From Ectocarpus siliculosus (lineage: Eukaryota; Sar; Phaeophyceae; Ectocarpales; Ectocarpaceae), in NCBI GenBank assembly GCA_000310025.1, contig FN649751.1:6712832-6776831 (forward strand): DNA of 64,000 bases. The letters run 5' to 3'. The notes beneath the pieces were generated by a model that saw nothing but the letters and a program-made list of their open reading frames with translations, was not told where the DNA came from and ran no database searches. Shown here piece after piece: positions 49,403 through 63,048 of the stretch (position 1 is its first letter; every line of letters starts with the position of its first letter). The position numbers and the translations under genes were made by a program.

Positions 49403-51878
49403 CGTACACACATGATCACGTAGAAATGCGCAGAACAGAAAATACAAGTAGCACTCTCTAGAGATTTCGTTTTTCGTTTTTTGAAATTTTGTTCTGAAGC
49501 TGTCTCCGACCCAAATTCATATTTTTCACCCACCTCTTCCCATTTCACCACCGTGTACCAAACGCCGATTTCGACCTATGGCGCACGGCTCTCGACCTCT
49601 CGAACACGTCTTGATCGGGCATCCCAAATCATGGCCTCGAGCGAAGCTTTGATCAACTTCCGCGTGCAGTAGCAAACGTCACAAGTTGGCGGCCATGTGC
49701 AACAATGCGCGCTGTGTCTCTCTCGTCATATCAAGTTCGCCGTCTTCCTGTTCTCATCGCTCATTTTGGAAGATCCGAATCTCATGGTCAGCTTGAAAAA
49801 TATCAACAGACCGATGTCGACCACGGCGCACGTTTCGCGAAATGTTGAGCATGCCTGGATAGGGCATATGGCGAGCCATGCCCCCTCGCCGAAGTTCACC
49901 CCCCGTCCGCGCGCAGCAGCAGACACGGCAAGTGTGCGACCGAGCGTTTCCTCGTCTTCACCACTTCGCCGTCTTGCTGTCACTCTTCATTTGATCGCCT
50001 GCAACCATTTCGGAAACATGTGAATATCTACAATATAGTCTTCTCCTATGTTCTGAAAAAAGGAATCTATCCAAATAATAGCGGAATATGTGAATGTCAA
50101 GTTGGTTGGTGGGGATTTCCGGCCCCCTAGCTCAATGCATTTCGGACAAATGAATCTAACTTCTAACGTATTTTCGTCGACAGATTTCGGACAAAACGTA
50201 ATCTCAGGTTGTAGTCTTTCCGCCCCATTCGCTCAATGAATTTCGGAAAAATGAATCTCGCTTCGCCTATTCAATATTGTCGAATCATTTATCGTAGAAA
50301 ACCCATGAGGCCCTCGGGAAGAACTTCATGTTTAACGTCGTACTGAACAGGAAAGTAGTCCTTGCTGTTGGTGTTCTGCTGGTGGTATTGAGTGGTGGTG
50401 TGGTGCTGGTACCCTGAGTACTTGGTCTGTGGTCAAGGAATCCGTCTGATAGAAGGTACTTCTTGGGACGCCCCTTTTGTAGCGTCTGTCCCTTCTCCAT
50501 GTCCGCCGTCTTTTCCGGGAGGACCCCGCGGCTACCCTCTAAAAATATATAACAACTTCAGACAGGCAACGCGGACGATACTCGTCGCGTTGATTTATCA
50601 CGATTACACATACATGTGTTTCGCCAAGTTTCGCCCACATGCAGATGATATAGTGAGCTCTTGAGGGCGTCCGACCCTCGCACCTAGAGCACACCGCCGT
50701 TCTTTGCACCTCTGCAGTACACCTAAGATTCGCTACACCCAGAGAGCTAACTACCACACCAGTGTCCTGATGACCGGAACCGGCCAGCTGTGGTGTCATA
50801 TCGCTGTTGTTGCCTTATGCTTGGGGTGATCAAAGAAGAGTTGGTCTGGTTTTTTTCTCGGGTGAAAGCTCGCATGCCGTGCATGTTGATGGACGCAGCT
50901 GTATGTATGTGCGCGGCCTGTATATATGTTCGCGGCTTGTTTATATGTTCGTGGCAACATCCGTACCTGAGGCTCGGCGGTCTGTACGGTGTGCACTGCT
51001 CTGCACCTCTGCTGACACCGTCATGACATGGCTTGATTGCTGGAAACTACATGTTTCTGCTCGGTGAGCTGATATTCTTCGTTTGTATTTGAAGCTGACG
51101 TCTTCTGCCGGGATGTTGGACGCGACAGGCCCGACAGCCCAAAGAGAATCAGGGCCTGGTCATATGTCAGAACAATTAAATTCTGGGCAAGGATTCACAA
51201 ATACGTCTGTACCTAGTCGTATGAGGGATGTCGCGGAGCTCGCTTGTGTGAATACGCTCAATGACAATGTCTTGTAATGGACAAGGCGGCATCACCCTCG
51301 CTCCCAAGACAAGAGGATCTCGCCAGCGGTGGCCAAAACAACCGTGATCGTCTACAGGTTTCTTCGTTCCGAGTATTAACTACATGTACGAAGAAACGTA
51401 TGAAAATATCATTCTCCGAATATCAAAATGGTAGAAGGGCGATCGGTGTCGACGAGTCCTCGTTTGGTGCAGTTGATGTTGTGCGTAATTAACCCCTATG
51501 CCTACATTCGTCGTGCCTTCGGGGGCACCAAGCTCTGTCTTTGCGAGGTTTCACTTCATTTCTCTTTGCTGAGGTTTTCCCGAAGTACAACGAGCACTGC
51601 TATGCAGACAAGACTGTATATAGCATACCCTGACACACAGTTTGAAAGAAAGCCCCAATTCGCAGTGGGTGGGGACCTCACGGTGCTTGGGGATCCCCCT
51701 AAACATGTATTGGTGAAGAGGGGCGGGATATCCGATTTTTGATACATATCTGAAATATTCGAACAAGCGTGCACACCCACCCGGCGGGCCCATGCCTTGA
51801 CCTTTGTTCCTCTTCCTTCTGCAGGTGTCAGCAGAGCTCTTAGGGTCCGCCCACGTCCTGTGACTCTCCGAGCGCAAT
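49403..51878. other. Upstream region of the C5-epimerase gene
   Basis: No exon was recognised. A 28-bp motif (GCTCAATGMATTTCGG...ATGAATCT) occurs at about 50130 and 50231. A GACAGGCAACGC...TTGATTTATCA block near 50562 recurs near 55316 inside intron 3 of the epimerase gene, so it is a dispersed repeat or part of a local duplication. Confidence 0.45.
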
Positions 51879-54800
51879 ATGCGTTTCTTTAAACTGTTTG
51901 GATCGGTGCTGCTTTCGATCGGGTTGGTCGGAGGTAGGTGCTGCGTGAAAACATATATTCATGCGGATGCTGTAGACAACACAGAATGCAGACGCTGTTC
52001 TTCCGACAATATTTTGACTCAACGTGCCCACCGGCATCTCGCTTGTAGGTGGATATTTTCGTCAGCCTCTTTGTCTGTCCTTTCGTCTCTCGTGCAGTAA
52101 TGTTTCTGTCTAACATATCCATACTTGTACGATGTCATCGGGTGCAAAAATCATTCTTCTGCACGTCCGATTCGATGAATACCCCGTAGTCGAGGGACTC
52201 GTTGTTTCCATGTGATGATTCAACCAAGCTTTGTCTTACTCTGGCGAATCGTTCCTCGAAAAACCAGTTGTCCTTGCCTTGCCACAACCGTTTTTTCCCA
52301 GCCTCCCTTTATCCAGTCGTAGTAGATTCGACAGTCCGGTTCGTTAGGTGGGTGATGATGAAGCTGACCTAAAGAGTATGTATGGAAGACAATCCTAGAT
52401 TGGTTATGCATGGAGCAACTAGCCTGGGGTCGGACTGTTATCGTTTCCCATAGACACGAACAGTACTCCTTCTTCGCACTTTTATCGTGTCGGGGTCGTT
52501 GCCTCGACACGAAAGCATGTGTGTGATGATTAGACGAAGGTATTGCAACTGTCTGTGTGAACAAAAGAACGACACCCATCCCTGCAATATGCACTTTTCT
52601 TGTGGACGAACGAGTAGCCAAAAACACGTGCAGCAACGGCCTCATCGGGGTAGAAACTGATGGAATCTGCTGCAACGTCGACTGCGGCACGTGCGGCGGG
52701 AGCGATTGTCGACACAGAGGAAAAGGCCTCGGAGCCGCCGACTGCTGCAGAAACTATATCAGCAAGAACGGAGCCCTGTGCTCGGAGAACGCTTCTGCGC
52801 CTTGCATCATTGATGACGTGGACGGTGAGTCGGGCCGGTGTAATCGCCTCAGCAGTACATATGTCTAAGCTAAACTTGACACATAACAGGGGTAATCCGT
52901 TCGTGCTTTCACCGTAGACCAATCATCAATAGCACACATTCCTCGAGGAATGTAGTCTACACGTAGAAGCGGTGACCCAATGACAATGTCCCCCGGCAGC
53001 AGCAACGTATGCTCGCTGTGACACACACAGTAGTTGGTACAGGCTTCAAGTCGTTCCCTTCTCCAAAGTGCTCCTTTCGTATGCATATACAGCCTGAACC
53101 CTTCACGTTGTGCGCTGAAAACGGGCTGAATAAATCGTCGTGTGTCGTAATTGTGTATGTTTTTATTATTAGCATCGACCGCGCTAACCGGCTGACCAAT
53201 GAAAAGACGTCAGTCTTAGTGCGGTTGAAAACACAAAACACTTCTATCTGCCATGAACTGGGACCCCGTGAGGGGGCAGCATGGGGGAGGCTAAACTATC
53301 CTTCGGATCAAAGACAGAAACAGCAGCAACAGAAGAAAACTGGACGCGTCTACCAAGGCTATTTCCTTGTACTCTAGTTCGTTTAGGAGTACTTTCACCA
53401 TTATCCTCCTTGTTTTCGCTACAATAATTCTGATCCTCATTTTGACAAGAACCTCTGGGCAGCCCTCCCCCAGCCCTACGTTTCTTGTTTTGGGGAAGGT
53501 CATCTGGCTCAAACCCTTTGCTCTCTTCCACTTCTCTATGTTTTCCTCCCTTATCGTCGTCTTCGTCCTCCTTTCTTCCCTTTCCCTTTCCTTCGTCTCC
53601 GTCACTCCCAAAAGAATTACTCTCGTTACTATCGTTGTCGCAGAGATCCCAACCGATTGGTCTTGGCGGAAGTTGGTCGATCAGTAGTCCATGACGTTTG
53701 AACACATCGCGAGTTCTCATCGACAGAAAACGAGCTAGCTCGAAGCTAAACCGTCTCCGAATCCTGTTAGCATGAAAAGCTTTCAGGCTAACTAAGGCTC
53801 TATCGTCGTCAAAATTCCCCCGGCAAAAAGCTTCGTGCGCCAAGTGGTTGGCGATAGCAACGATGAGTCGATTGGTGCCTTTGCCAAGACCACGTGTGTG
53901 TGTGTGTGTGTGTTTTTTTTTTTTTCGTATTTCGGCGGTCATTGCGTGAAGCCCCTGGTGTAATGTCCAGACGTTCGTGGGCCCTTTCTAAAAATTCTGA
54001 AGGTGCACCCGATTTCATAACCTTCCCCGAACAACCTGGTGTACCAGCTCTCGCAACACACCGTATTCCTTAAGGTGGCCTTCAGGATCAGACCAAGTGC
54101 TCTCCCGTCTGAGCTCTGTACAAAATCCTTAAACATGTAGTGTAGCCCCCTGCGTTTGTGGGGACGAATGGCATGCGCCACTAGACCGCTCTGCCCTGAA
54201 AGCCTCAACACACGACATGCATCTCCTCGCGCCTACGCCGACGTTTCCCTGTTATTTCTCTCACAATTGCCACGGTTTCTCTCGGCCGCCACAGACGGGG
54301 TGGATGCACCACTCAACACGCCTGTACCGTCAAGTACACTATATTTATCCACGTGAAATACCCCTAGGTTTGTTGCTTCCTATTGAAGAAAGGCGTGAGC
54401 TTGAGAATCCTGAAAAATGCTCTATAAATGCGTGGGGGTGTACATATAAGGAGATGAAGGAAACAACTGGAATTGAAACAAATCTCGCCTTTGTTGTCAT
54501 TGTTGTGCCATCACAACTCCCGCTTTGTTGCGACGAGGTCGTGGAGTGAATTGCAGGACACTTGCATGGTTATATTAGAAGATTGGACTTCACTACGACG
54601 ATTATTTCGAACTACCTGATGTGGGTTTCGAGCAATTTGCACCTCGCTATCGTTGTCGCTGTCGAGGTACAGCATACGCTTCGCCACTTTCCCTATGAAA
54701 AGAAAAACAATTATCAACAAATATATCCCATAATTCATCATCCCGGCCGTATGTTTCATTCAAGAAACCTCGGAGGCTGACGACGACGACGCGAAGTGCA

Positions 54801-57800
54801 GCAACGGCTTTGTCGGGGTACAATCAGAGAACATCTGCTGCCATGTTGACTGCGGTACGTGCGGCGGGAGCGAGTGTAGAAGGAGAGGAAAAGGCCTCGG
54901 AGCCGCCGACTGCTGCAGAAACTATATCAGCAAGAACGGAGCCCTGTGCTCGGAGAACCTTTCTGCGCCTTGCATCATGGATGACGTGACCGGTGAGTCG
55001 AGCCGGCCGTATGTTTTTGGGTATATTCTTTCTTGCGCAAGTGGGATATTTTTTTCGGCATCTTCGCTTTTTAGGGGTGCTTGGCCTATGGTCACGGTCT
55101 GAAGGTACTGTGGTTGCCTGACTGAGCAGCGACCGGGACGACTATTAGTAGTATTGTTCATAGAATAATGAACTGTGATCTGCGAATTTCTTCACCACTA
55201 CACCGCCCGGCCTGTCGCTTTTTTCGTTTCCGTCCGCCGTCGGGTTGTGATCACCTGGGAACATGCTACAAGCAGCCAAGTGCAAAACCAACCCGCGAAG
55301 AAAAGTCGTCTAAAGACAGGCAACGCCGACGACACTCGTTGCCTTGATTTATCACTACACTACACAATACGTTACAGTACAAAATATTTCCAAAATTCGA
55401 AAGTACATCTACCGTAACGCTGTGTTTGACGCGCATAAGCTAACCGCATGTAATGTCTAACGTACCTCATCTCTTGCCGTCCGTCTATATCGGCCTTTGC
55501 ATTTCAGACACGACCTCGCCTGCACCGGTCGCCACGCCTGCACCGGTGACCGCACTACCACCCATCGACGCAGGTATCTCGTCCATAAATTCAGCACGAT
55601 TAACCAACACAGAAGGAAACGACCAACCAAGCGCGCACAAGTAGGTACACGTGTGTGTGAGACTCATACGCCAGCCGTATTCCTGGGCTTCATAGTAATT
55701 ACCAAGTGGTAATCGTTTTTTCTCTGTGTTGGTTGCACACCAGGAACTTGTCGAAGGGTTTTCGCACAGCTGGGTACTACTGTACTGTAACTAACGTTGT
55801 CGGCAATTTTTGACCTGCCTTTCCGGTCGTCGCCGTTTCCCTATGTCACTGCGCCACGGGCTTGCTCGCGCGGTGGCTGCACTTGCATCTACATCTGTCC
55901 CATGTCGGACGCCGGGCGACCACACCAGGCAACACACCAGGTGTGGCTACCTATTGAACTTTCAAGATTTGACACTGAACAACTGTACCCACACGTACCG
56001 TAGGATACGGCCGGTTGTCGGAGTTCGGAACGTTTTAGTCATGCCTCGACAATGGGGGGGGATTCGTCGCGTGCTATAGTAACAGACTGCAGCAGTCAAA
56101 ACATAACAGCTACCATCAAATTTGGATTCTCAACACCTTGATTGATTGTCCTACAGGCCGTCCCGAGTTGAAAAAATGCGAGAGAATACCCTAAGCGCGT
56201 GCAGATTTCTTGTGAAGAAACATTTTTTTACCATTAGAAATTCAGTGCTATTCGTGTCTGAAAACATCCAAAATTACCCTAAGCCTAAAATCATGTACTG
56301 TATGTAGACAACATATCGTAGATCGAGCACCGACCCTTTCGCTTTGTTCGACAAACAAGCTGCTGGCTGCAGGCGATGTCTGTTCGTTCCCAGCGTCTGT
56401 AGATACTTGGAGGGGGGGAATCAGCCTCTCCTGGTGGATAGCTGTACCAGCATCCAATGCTACACTCGGAACACATAGCAAAGTCCCTGTTCAGCAGTGG
56501 TTCGAGGCGCTACAGAAGCAGTAAATAGTAGTGTTGGTCAAGAACTGCCATCTTCCTGTTTCGCCATAGTCTCGTGCTGCCGACGAAGTCTGAGATCGAA
56601 GTTGCAGTGCACCTCTTGAACTAATTTCTATTCTCTTCCGGTCTGTCTCGTTCCCATGTGTGCCACAGGTGGAGATATACCTACCACTCTGTCACCCACT
56701 CCACTCATGACCATCCCAACCACATGCGCCGCCAGCACCGGCCCACCACCATTCCGCTACGCTGCCTCCACCGGCGTCAACGGTCGCCTATGTAAGTTAT
56801 TGGAGAGTTTCACGACTCACCAGCCTCCATCGGAGCGGCCCCAAATTCCCCATCTCCCTGTCTACCGATAGTAGGGCAATGCCTGCAAGGTTACTCTTCT
56901 TTCGTGCACGCCTATTATAGTCTCGGTACATTATTCACGATACACGATGAATAACGCTCAACCCATAGACAGCCCCGTACGATACCTTCCTATTATTTTG
57001 CTCTCCGCCAATTGGTTTTAAAACACAGACGCCGAGGGAGAAGGGTGCTTCACAATCACCGACCTCTACAATTTCCGTCTTGAGTCCGACGGCAGTGCAA
57101 AGGGGCCCATCTTTAACCTCGACGACAGCTACAATACTGTGCTCAACCCCAAGGTCTTGTCAAACAAGTGGCTTCTTACCGCCGAGCTACACATTACTGG
57201 AGGCGCTGTTTTCTACTGCCGCGGTTCAAGCATCGGGGGAGACTGTGATGAGCTCCGCATCCAGTCCACTGGACCTACCGACTTCCATGAGGTAGGCCAG
57301 AAACTTGTTATGTATGCAATATCCAGCAAATGGCAACCACAGTATTGCGTATATACATGGTCATCGAATTCTTGATTTCGCTCCTACTTTCCACCCAACC
57401 CATTGTTCGTGTGTGCGCAATTTTCAGGTGCGCGCTCATGGCGGGAGCATGTACTTTGAAAGCACAATCGTCACGTCATGGGACACGCCCAACAAGACGC
57501 CACAGGCGACTTACGTTGGCGGACGGTCCTTCTTGAACTGTGTGTCGGAGAAGCTGACCGGCGAGGTATGCGTAGGCCAGGCCCAGAATGAGATGGGAGA
57601 GTGCCGCATGGACATCATAAACTCGGAGATCGGCTACTTGGGATATTTCGATTCGGAGTCGTACGGCCTCACCTGGAAGGTGCGCAGTGGGGCAAAAGCG
57701 TTGCCCACCTCTCTCCCCCTCGTAATTTTGAACGCTTGACTCCACCCGTTTGCTACCGCTAGACGACGCATTCGAGTGGCGTGGAAACCCGCCCCCCCTC

Positions 57801-60800
57801 CGATTAGCGCATGTCTTTCTTGTTGAAGGCATTACAAGAGTCGTTCACTTTGCAATCTGGATGCTTCATTCATCCTTGGGCACCCCACACAGACAATGCG
57901 TGCTGTGCGGTATCTAAGTACTTCTGTAGTTTTGGTCTTCTCTCGGCGGGGGCCCACGAAACGGCGGGGCCTGGGTCTTGCGGCTTTTCGTTGAGGCCTG
58001 TGTTTCTGGTAGAGGGAACGCCAACTTTTTGCTTCCCTGAATGATATTCATGGCTCTGGGCAGGTTCGCGGGTTCTGCAAGGATCTCTCCAACCCGGACG
58101 TTTTCGACACAACGAACGTGTATGGAAATCTGATAGGCTCCGACATCCACCACAACTACTACGGCCAGTACTCATACGGGCACCAGGGTGGGGTGTGGCA
58201 CAACAACCAGATGCACGACAATCACCAGTATGGTGAGTGAATTGCCTGCACCCTCGACTGGGCCTTAGCGGTCTCAGCGGTCATTTTGGTCTTGGGGTCT
58301 ACAGAATGATATCCGCGGAACAACCAACCGCAGATAGCACCCACTTCACGCCTTTCTGTAGTATTCACTAATATAGTGGCAATAATAGTGATCATGTGTG
58401 GAGGAGACGTTTGTGCCCAGAAATATCCTGGACTGTTGCCACATTGTTTTGGTGTGCTTCAATGTGTGGTATCCACGCGGGGCATATCCTAAGGCAAATC
58501 TTTCTCCTAAACGCTCCTCTCCTTGGCTTCGTTTATCCGCCTATTTGCACCGTGGTCGCTCTCACCCTCGCAACACGATCAGGCTTCGACCCGCACGATG
58601 ACTCCGACTACCTCACGAGTAAGTGGTATTCATGAGGAGAACCTTCACTTCGTATTGGGGCATCGAATCCTTGCGAAATGACAACCCCGAGTTTACTTAT
58701 CGACTTCTAGGCTTGTGCATTTGGCACAGCTTCTGAATAGTAAGGCATGGAATTTTGGCGCAGTGATTTTAAATTCCAGGCGCGCGTCTTTCTGAATAGC
58801 ATTCGGCGAGATTTCCGCACCATTTCATGTCGCATATGCATACGTATGCGTGATGAGTGCCATGCCCGAACAGGTAACTCACATAGGTATATGCTCCCCC
58901 CTCTCGCGTCGGCTGTTCGCTCTTACCACTATATAGTCTCCCACAACGAGGTGTACAACAACGTCAATCATGGTGAGCTCCGAGAGACGTATTGAGTGTA
59001 GGTAAACTCAAGAGATGGGTTTGTGACAGAGTTCTGACGACAACATGGAGGTCGTAACATTCTCCTGGCGACAGTCGAGGAATCAAACGCCTCACAAAAT
59101 GGGGCCTTCGCGCTCAACCTTTTTTCGGAACCCAGTATTTCATTTGTTAATCTTTGTTCGAAATGCCGGTCAGGTTCAGATCCCCCCGGAGTGACAATCG
59201 TGTTCGGAATTCTTAGGGGAAGAGTGAATCAACACAGTTAGGGAGGAAAGGGACTACAGAACCTGTGCCTCGTGTTAACAGCTCAAGACAAGGGTTGCAC
59301 CAGGAAAGAAAGAGAAAAATATTGTCCCATGCTTACTTTCCACCTTAGTGACCACGGCATTAATCCCCAATCAAAAGGAGTACACCGGCGCGCCTGGAGT
59401 ACATAGATGGGAAGAATCAAAACGTACGCACACACTTGAATCCGGCTCCTACGTCTAGCTGCGCACCCCTAGTTTGTTATTGGGCACTCAGCAACATTTT
59501 GGCCCTTCGTCTTGCCCGCTTTTGGTATTCACCGGCGTTAACCTTTTTTCTGCGACAATATGGTCACGTCGCTACAGGTATCATCGCTTCGAAACGCTGC
59601 AACAACGTCCAGATCTACAACAACGAAGTCTACGACGGTGGTCCTTTCGCTGCCGGGATTTTCCTCCACCGCAGCTCGGACTATGCCATTGTTCATGGTG
59701 AGGAGGTCTCTTTTCCCCTGACCGATCCTCACTAAAACATCAGAACTCAAGCCTTGTACAGTATCAGTGTTGATTTGCGATCCCAATACCGAGTCAACCT
59801 TCAATCACTCGGCTAGGGGGCACCACTTGCTGTATTTGTACTGTAGCATGTTGACACACAGCCACATGCCCAGGGAATTATTCCCTGCATGAGTACATCC
59901 TGCCGCAGTCAAGAACAGTAGACTCGACCTGAGGCTACCTTGGACAAAACAAGACGTGCAGGCCTGCTGTAGACCTCAGCTATCGAGTACCATACGCGGA
60001 AGGATCCGACCAATATCCCAGCGCACAAAACATGGAGCCAACAAGGTATGGCGTTGACGCTGGTGGTGGTCGATAGGGTTGCGGCCCGGGTAGATATGCG
60101 CTTGTGCGCTGGTAACCCCGTACTCATACTCTCGTCCACCGCGCCAACAAGCACGTTACTTTAAAATTGCCTTCGTGACGGTTATTTGGCAGATAACGTG
60201 GTCCACGACATGCAGGACGCAGGCATGGCAATGCTGGAATCGATGAACGCGGACATCTACAACAACAGGTTCTCCAGTGTTAAGTTCGGCATCCGCTTGA
60301 GCTTGGGCTCATCCGAAAACCACGTGCACGAGAACCTCTTCGAAGACGTATCGACACGTGAGCGCAAATATCGCTTCGGCATTGTAGGGCTGATTCAAGG
60401 TTCAATTGATCAATGACAAGGTACAGGACAGATATACAATAATGACCGAGGAGCACCCGAAACCTCCATGCCTAAATTCCCAAGCGAAACACCGAATACT
60501 TTTCGCTCGTTGAGCTAGTGTCCTTGGAAGTTGAATGTCAAGTGCAGCAGCAGATGGCATGCTTTGATATGCATGGGACATAGGGCAAGCCCGAATTACC
60601 ACGGCATGTCCGCATCTCTTTTCATTCCCTTCGACACACACCTCGGCCGACCTTACCACGACCTTCCCGCCCTCGTTCTTTTTGCTGTCTCGCTGCGTTC
60701 GATTGTGTCCTGCTTGGGTTAGAGGGCCTGTACACGTACCAGGGGTCTGACGAACCGACCGACGGGGTCAGCGACGGACGCCCTAGCGATAACTTGTTCG

Positions 60801-61229
60801 AGAACAACAGGATCTTGAACGTAACTAAAGGCGTTAAGATCAAGGAGGGGGATGACACAGTGATCACCGGTGAGAATGCGTAGTTTCACGAAAACGACTG
60901 AGAAAACTCTCAACACGCACTTTACACGCATGTGGCGCAAGCATCGCCGTACCGTTGGAACAGTGAAATGTAGTGGTTCAACCATTTACTTTTGTTTTTC
61001 CCTGTTTGTCCATCTGCCGATAAATGTTCTGCATTAACGAACCCGTGAAGATAACGTGTTCACCGGTACGTCGGAGCTGGAATTCTTCGACGCTCAGAAC
61101 ACCCGGTGGAAAGGAAATACCCTTCCCCAAGGAGTCTGCATCAAAAATATCCACTCCGACGACGGAATCGACATTGAACTGAGCACCTTCGATCGGCGCA
61201 CCGCCGGTCTTCCTACCTTGGAGTGCTAA
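51879..61229 (+). CDS. Mannuronan C5-epimerase with two N-terminal Cys-rich modules, secreted
   Basis: Fourteen exons: 51879-51933, 52615-52824, 54765-54992, 55508-55573, 56669-56791, 57029-57291, 57428-57679, 58064-58232, 58583-58618, 58937-58972, 59578-59697, 60193-60357, 60723-60869, 61051-61229 (TAA), giving about 682 residues with all phases consistent. Exon 1 encodes a signal peptide (MRFFKLFGSVLLSIGLVG). Exons 2 and 3 each encode a 10-cysteine module with CCNVDCGTCGG / CCHVDCGTCGG and GAADCCRNYISKNGALC. Exons 4-5 are a Pro/Thr-rich linker. Exons 6-14 are a right-handed parallel beta-helix with the epimerase motif GFDPHDDSDYLT in exon 9, preceded by GGVWHNNQMHDNHQY. Asn-rich turns (VYNNVNHG, QIYNNEVYDG) repeat afterwards. 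In the family the enzyme converts beta-D-mannuronate to alpha-L-guluronate in alginate in the cell wall. Confidence 0.92.
53244..54211 (-). pseudogene. Opposite-strand ORF pair inside the epimerase intron 2, unknown protein, possibly frame-disrupted
   Basis: Two consecutive minus-strand ORFs, 54211-53939 and 53942-53244, meet as an ATGA overlap. The first ends with a compact region (GLILKATLRNTVCCESWYTR, FGEGYEIGCTFRIF). The second begins with a Lys/His-Thr stretch encoded by a poly-A plus CA microsatellite, then GTNRLIVAIANHLAHEAFC, RIRRRFSFELARFLSMR, and an acidic Asp/Glu/Lys/Gly-rich tail. Composition looks coding on both sides of the microsatellite. This suggests either a single gene broken by microsatellite slippage, an unrecognised intron, or a true bicistronic arrangement. 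I do not recognise the family. A passenger of a mobile element is plausible because it sits within an intron. Confidence 0.5.
53889..53925. repeat. GT microsatellite followed by poly-T
   Basis: About ten GT units and a T run. On the minus strand it is the poly-A/CA stretch at the start of the second ORF. Confidence 0.9.
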
Positions 61230-63048
61230 GGTGTAGCCTACAGAGCCGGGGTGCGTCAATCGCTTAGTGATGGTCGCAGGGCCTCTGCAAGAGAACCCTG
61301 AACACGTGAAGCATCCATAAACTTGCGTAGCATGGCCCCGAGTCAGTTTCTTGCTCTGTGTACTAAAGCAAGCCTGGCGCGGCTGGTAGGCTGCTTTGGT
61401 ACCTGCTTCTGCTAATCCGCCACGACAGCATCCGCCACAAACGTGTGTGCGCGACTAGATTAATATATGGTCGAAATAGTGAGGTCCCATCCAACAAGGG
61501 TATCTTGTATTGCTCCCACCAGGATGCCATTGGTACATGTGCTTTTCTTCCCATTTTCACTCCCCATGGCCTTTTCCCTGGCTTTTTGGCATAGTCACAT
61601 CGCGACATGGGCGTGGAAAAATGGAAAATTTGACCGATTTTGTGCTCAAACAGTGTTTCAACCCGACATCTTTCACGGAGACGTGGACGCGATTGGTTGC
61701 GTGATGGTATTGAGAGCGTTTCTTTCGAAGCGAGAGTGTGTGCTGGTTCTTGTTAAGATTAGAAGTATTGCTATTCGAACTATTAGAATGTGCTTCGGTC
61801 GATCGTTGACTTTTTTAGGCAGTCTGACTTCGGTGCATGCCATGATTCAAGGGATTTTCGAGATCTATGGCGATTTGAAATGTGTGTTGGTGTCAAGATC
61901 CAAATGCGGTCTTCGACGTAGTTTTGATACCATTTGTGCGCTGTGCGATAGGTCTTTGTAGCGCACGGGCTAACTGGGTCACTTCGGCAGGTAGAGTTAT
62001 CGTATGGACAAGCCGACGGGGTGTGTGGGGGGTTGGGCTGTTGAAGCTCGTTGCTATTTCGACAACCCATCACTCCGGCCCAATTTTGAGGAATATTTTG
62101 ACTCGTGGTTTATAGGGTTAGTCGTGAGCTGTTTTGGGGGTATTCCACCGAACTGTCGTTTTGTTCGTTCGTCCCATGATTTCGGGGCTGCAATCCACAT
62201 TGCTCTTGTAATACCGGGTCTTGACATAATGTGCGGTCGTCGTTGTTGAAGTAGTCGTCCTCAAGTTCATATTCACACAGGGTTGACAAGATTTCCCTAC
62301 TATACACACACCGCGTGCGATGAATCCGATATATGGGCCAACATGTCGCTTGTACCGCAGCAACAGAATCACGACACCACGAGCACAAACACCAACGCAC
62401 ACGCACACACACATCCGCTCGCGAAAGATAGTGCACCGAAACAACAAGTCCGACAGAGGGCTTGGTTTGGTGGCAGGAATTCTGAATAACGTAAGTGGCC
62501 TACGGGGGATTTACCATTTCGCCTGCCAGCCTTCATTGACAGGTACTCGAAGTATTGATAACCCACCCGTGTTTCTTAGCGCTTGGTTGTGTTTGTTCGG
62601 GCTCGTGGTTTCTTACGCGGTTTCGCAATCTTGCTTCACAATTGGTTGAGTGGATTGGGCGTTCGCAACCTGATGCGTGGGTTCTCGCGTCTTGCTTGTC
62701 CCTACAGAATTTTGCCTACAACTTGCTATTCAAGCCACCTGCCTAATCTGTTCCGCCACATCGACCGACGTTTCCTACGCTTACATACCCTCTGCTTGCT
62801 CAACGCGGCTTCCTTCACCCCACGACACCAAAAAGACAACCCTCCCACACCAATACTTCGTTGTGGCGAGGGAGGTGTTCAACGTTGAGCTACAGTAGTT
62901 TTATGCGGCAAGGAAGCAGCAAAACATTTTCTGGTCGACCGTTGTCTTCCTAAACAACACGCGTGTGTACCACGTGTGACGCAAAACAAATGTCAGGGTA
63001 TGGCTTGCGGCACCACCAATCCACCAATTCTAGACCAAGCAGCCGAGA
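61230..63048. other. Intergenic region downstream of the epimerase gene
   Basis: No supported exon. A CA-rich stretch lies near 62370-62412. The open reading stretch 61467-61961 has no recognisable domain. Confidence 0.4.

Larger units (their letters stand above)
52615..54992 (+). repeat. Duplicated Cys-rich exon pair of the C5-epimerase gene
   Basis: Exon 2 (52615-52824) and exon 3 (54765-54992) are nearly identical over about 150 bp, from GACTGCGG to the donor and the first intron bases (GTGAGTCG). Both are phase 1-1, so either can be skipped without a frameshift. Confidence 0.9.

Noticed and set aside
54150-54200. tRNA-like 5' half on the minus strand (GGCAGAGCGGTCTAGTGGCG)
   Set aside because: It resembles an A-box, but no B-box or acceptor stem partner was found downstream, so a tRNA or SINE call is not supported.
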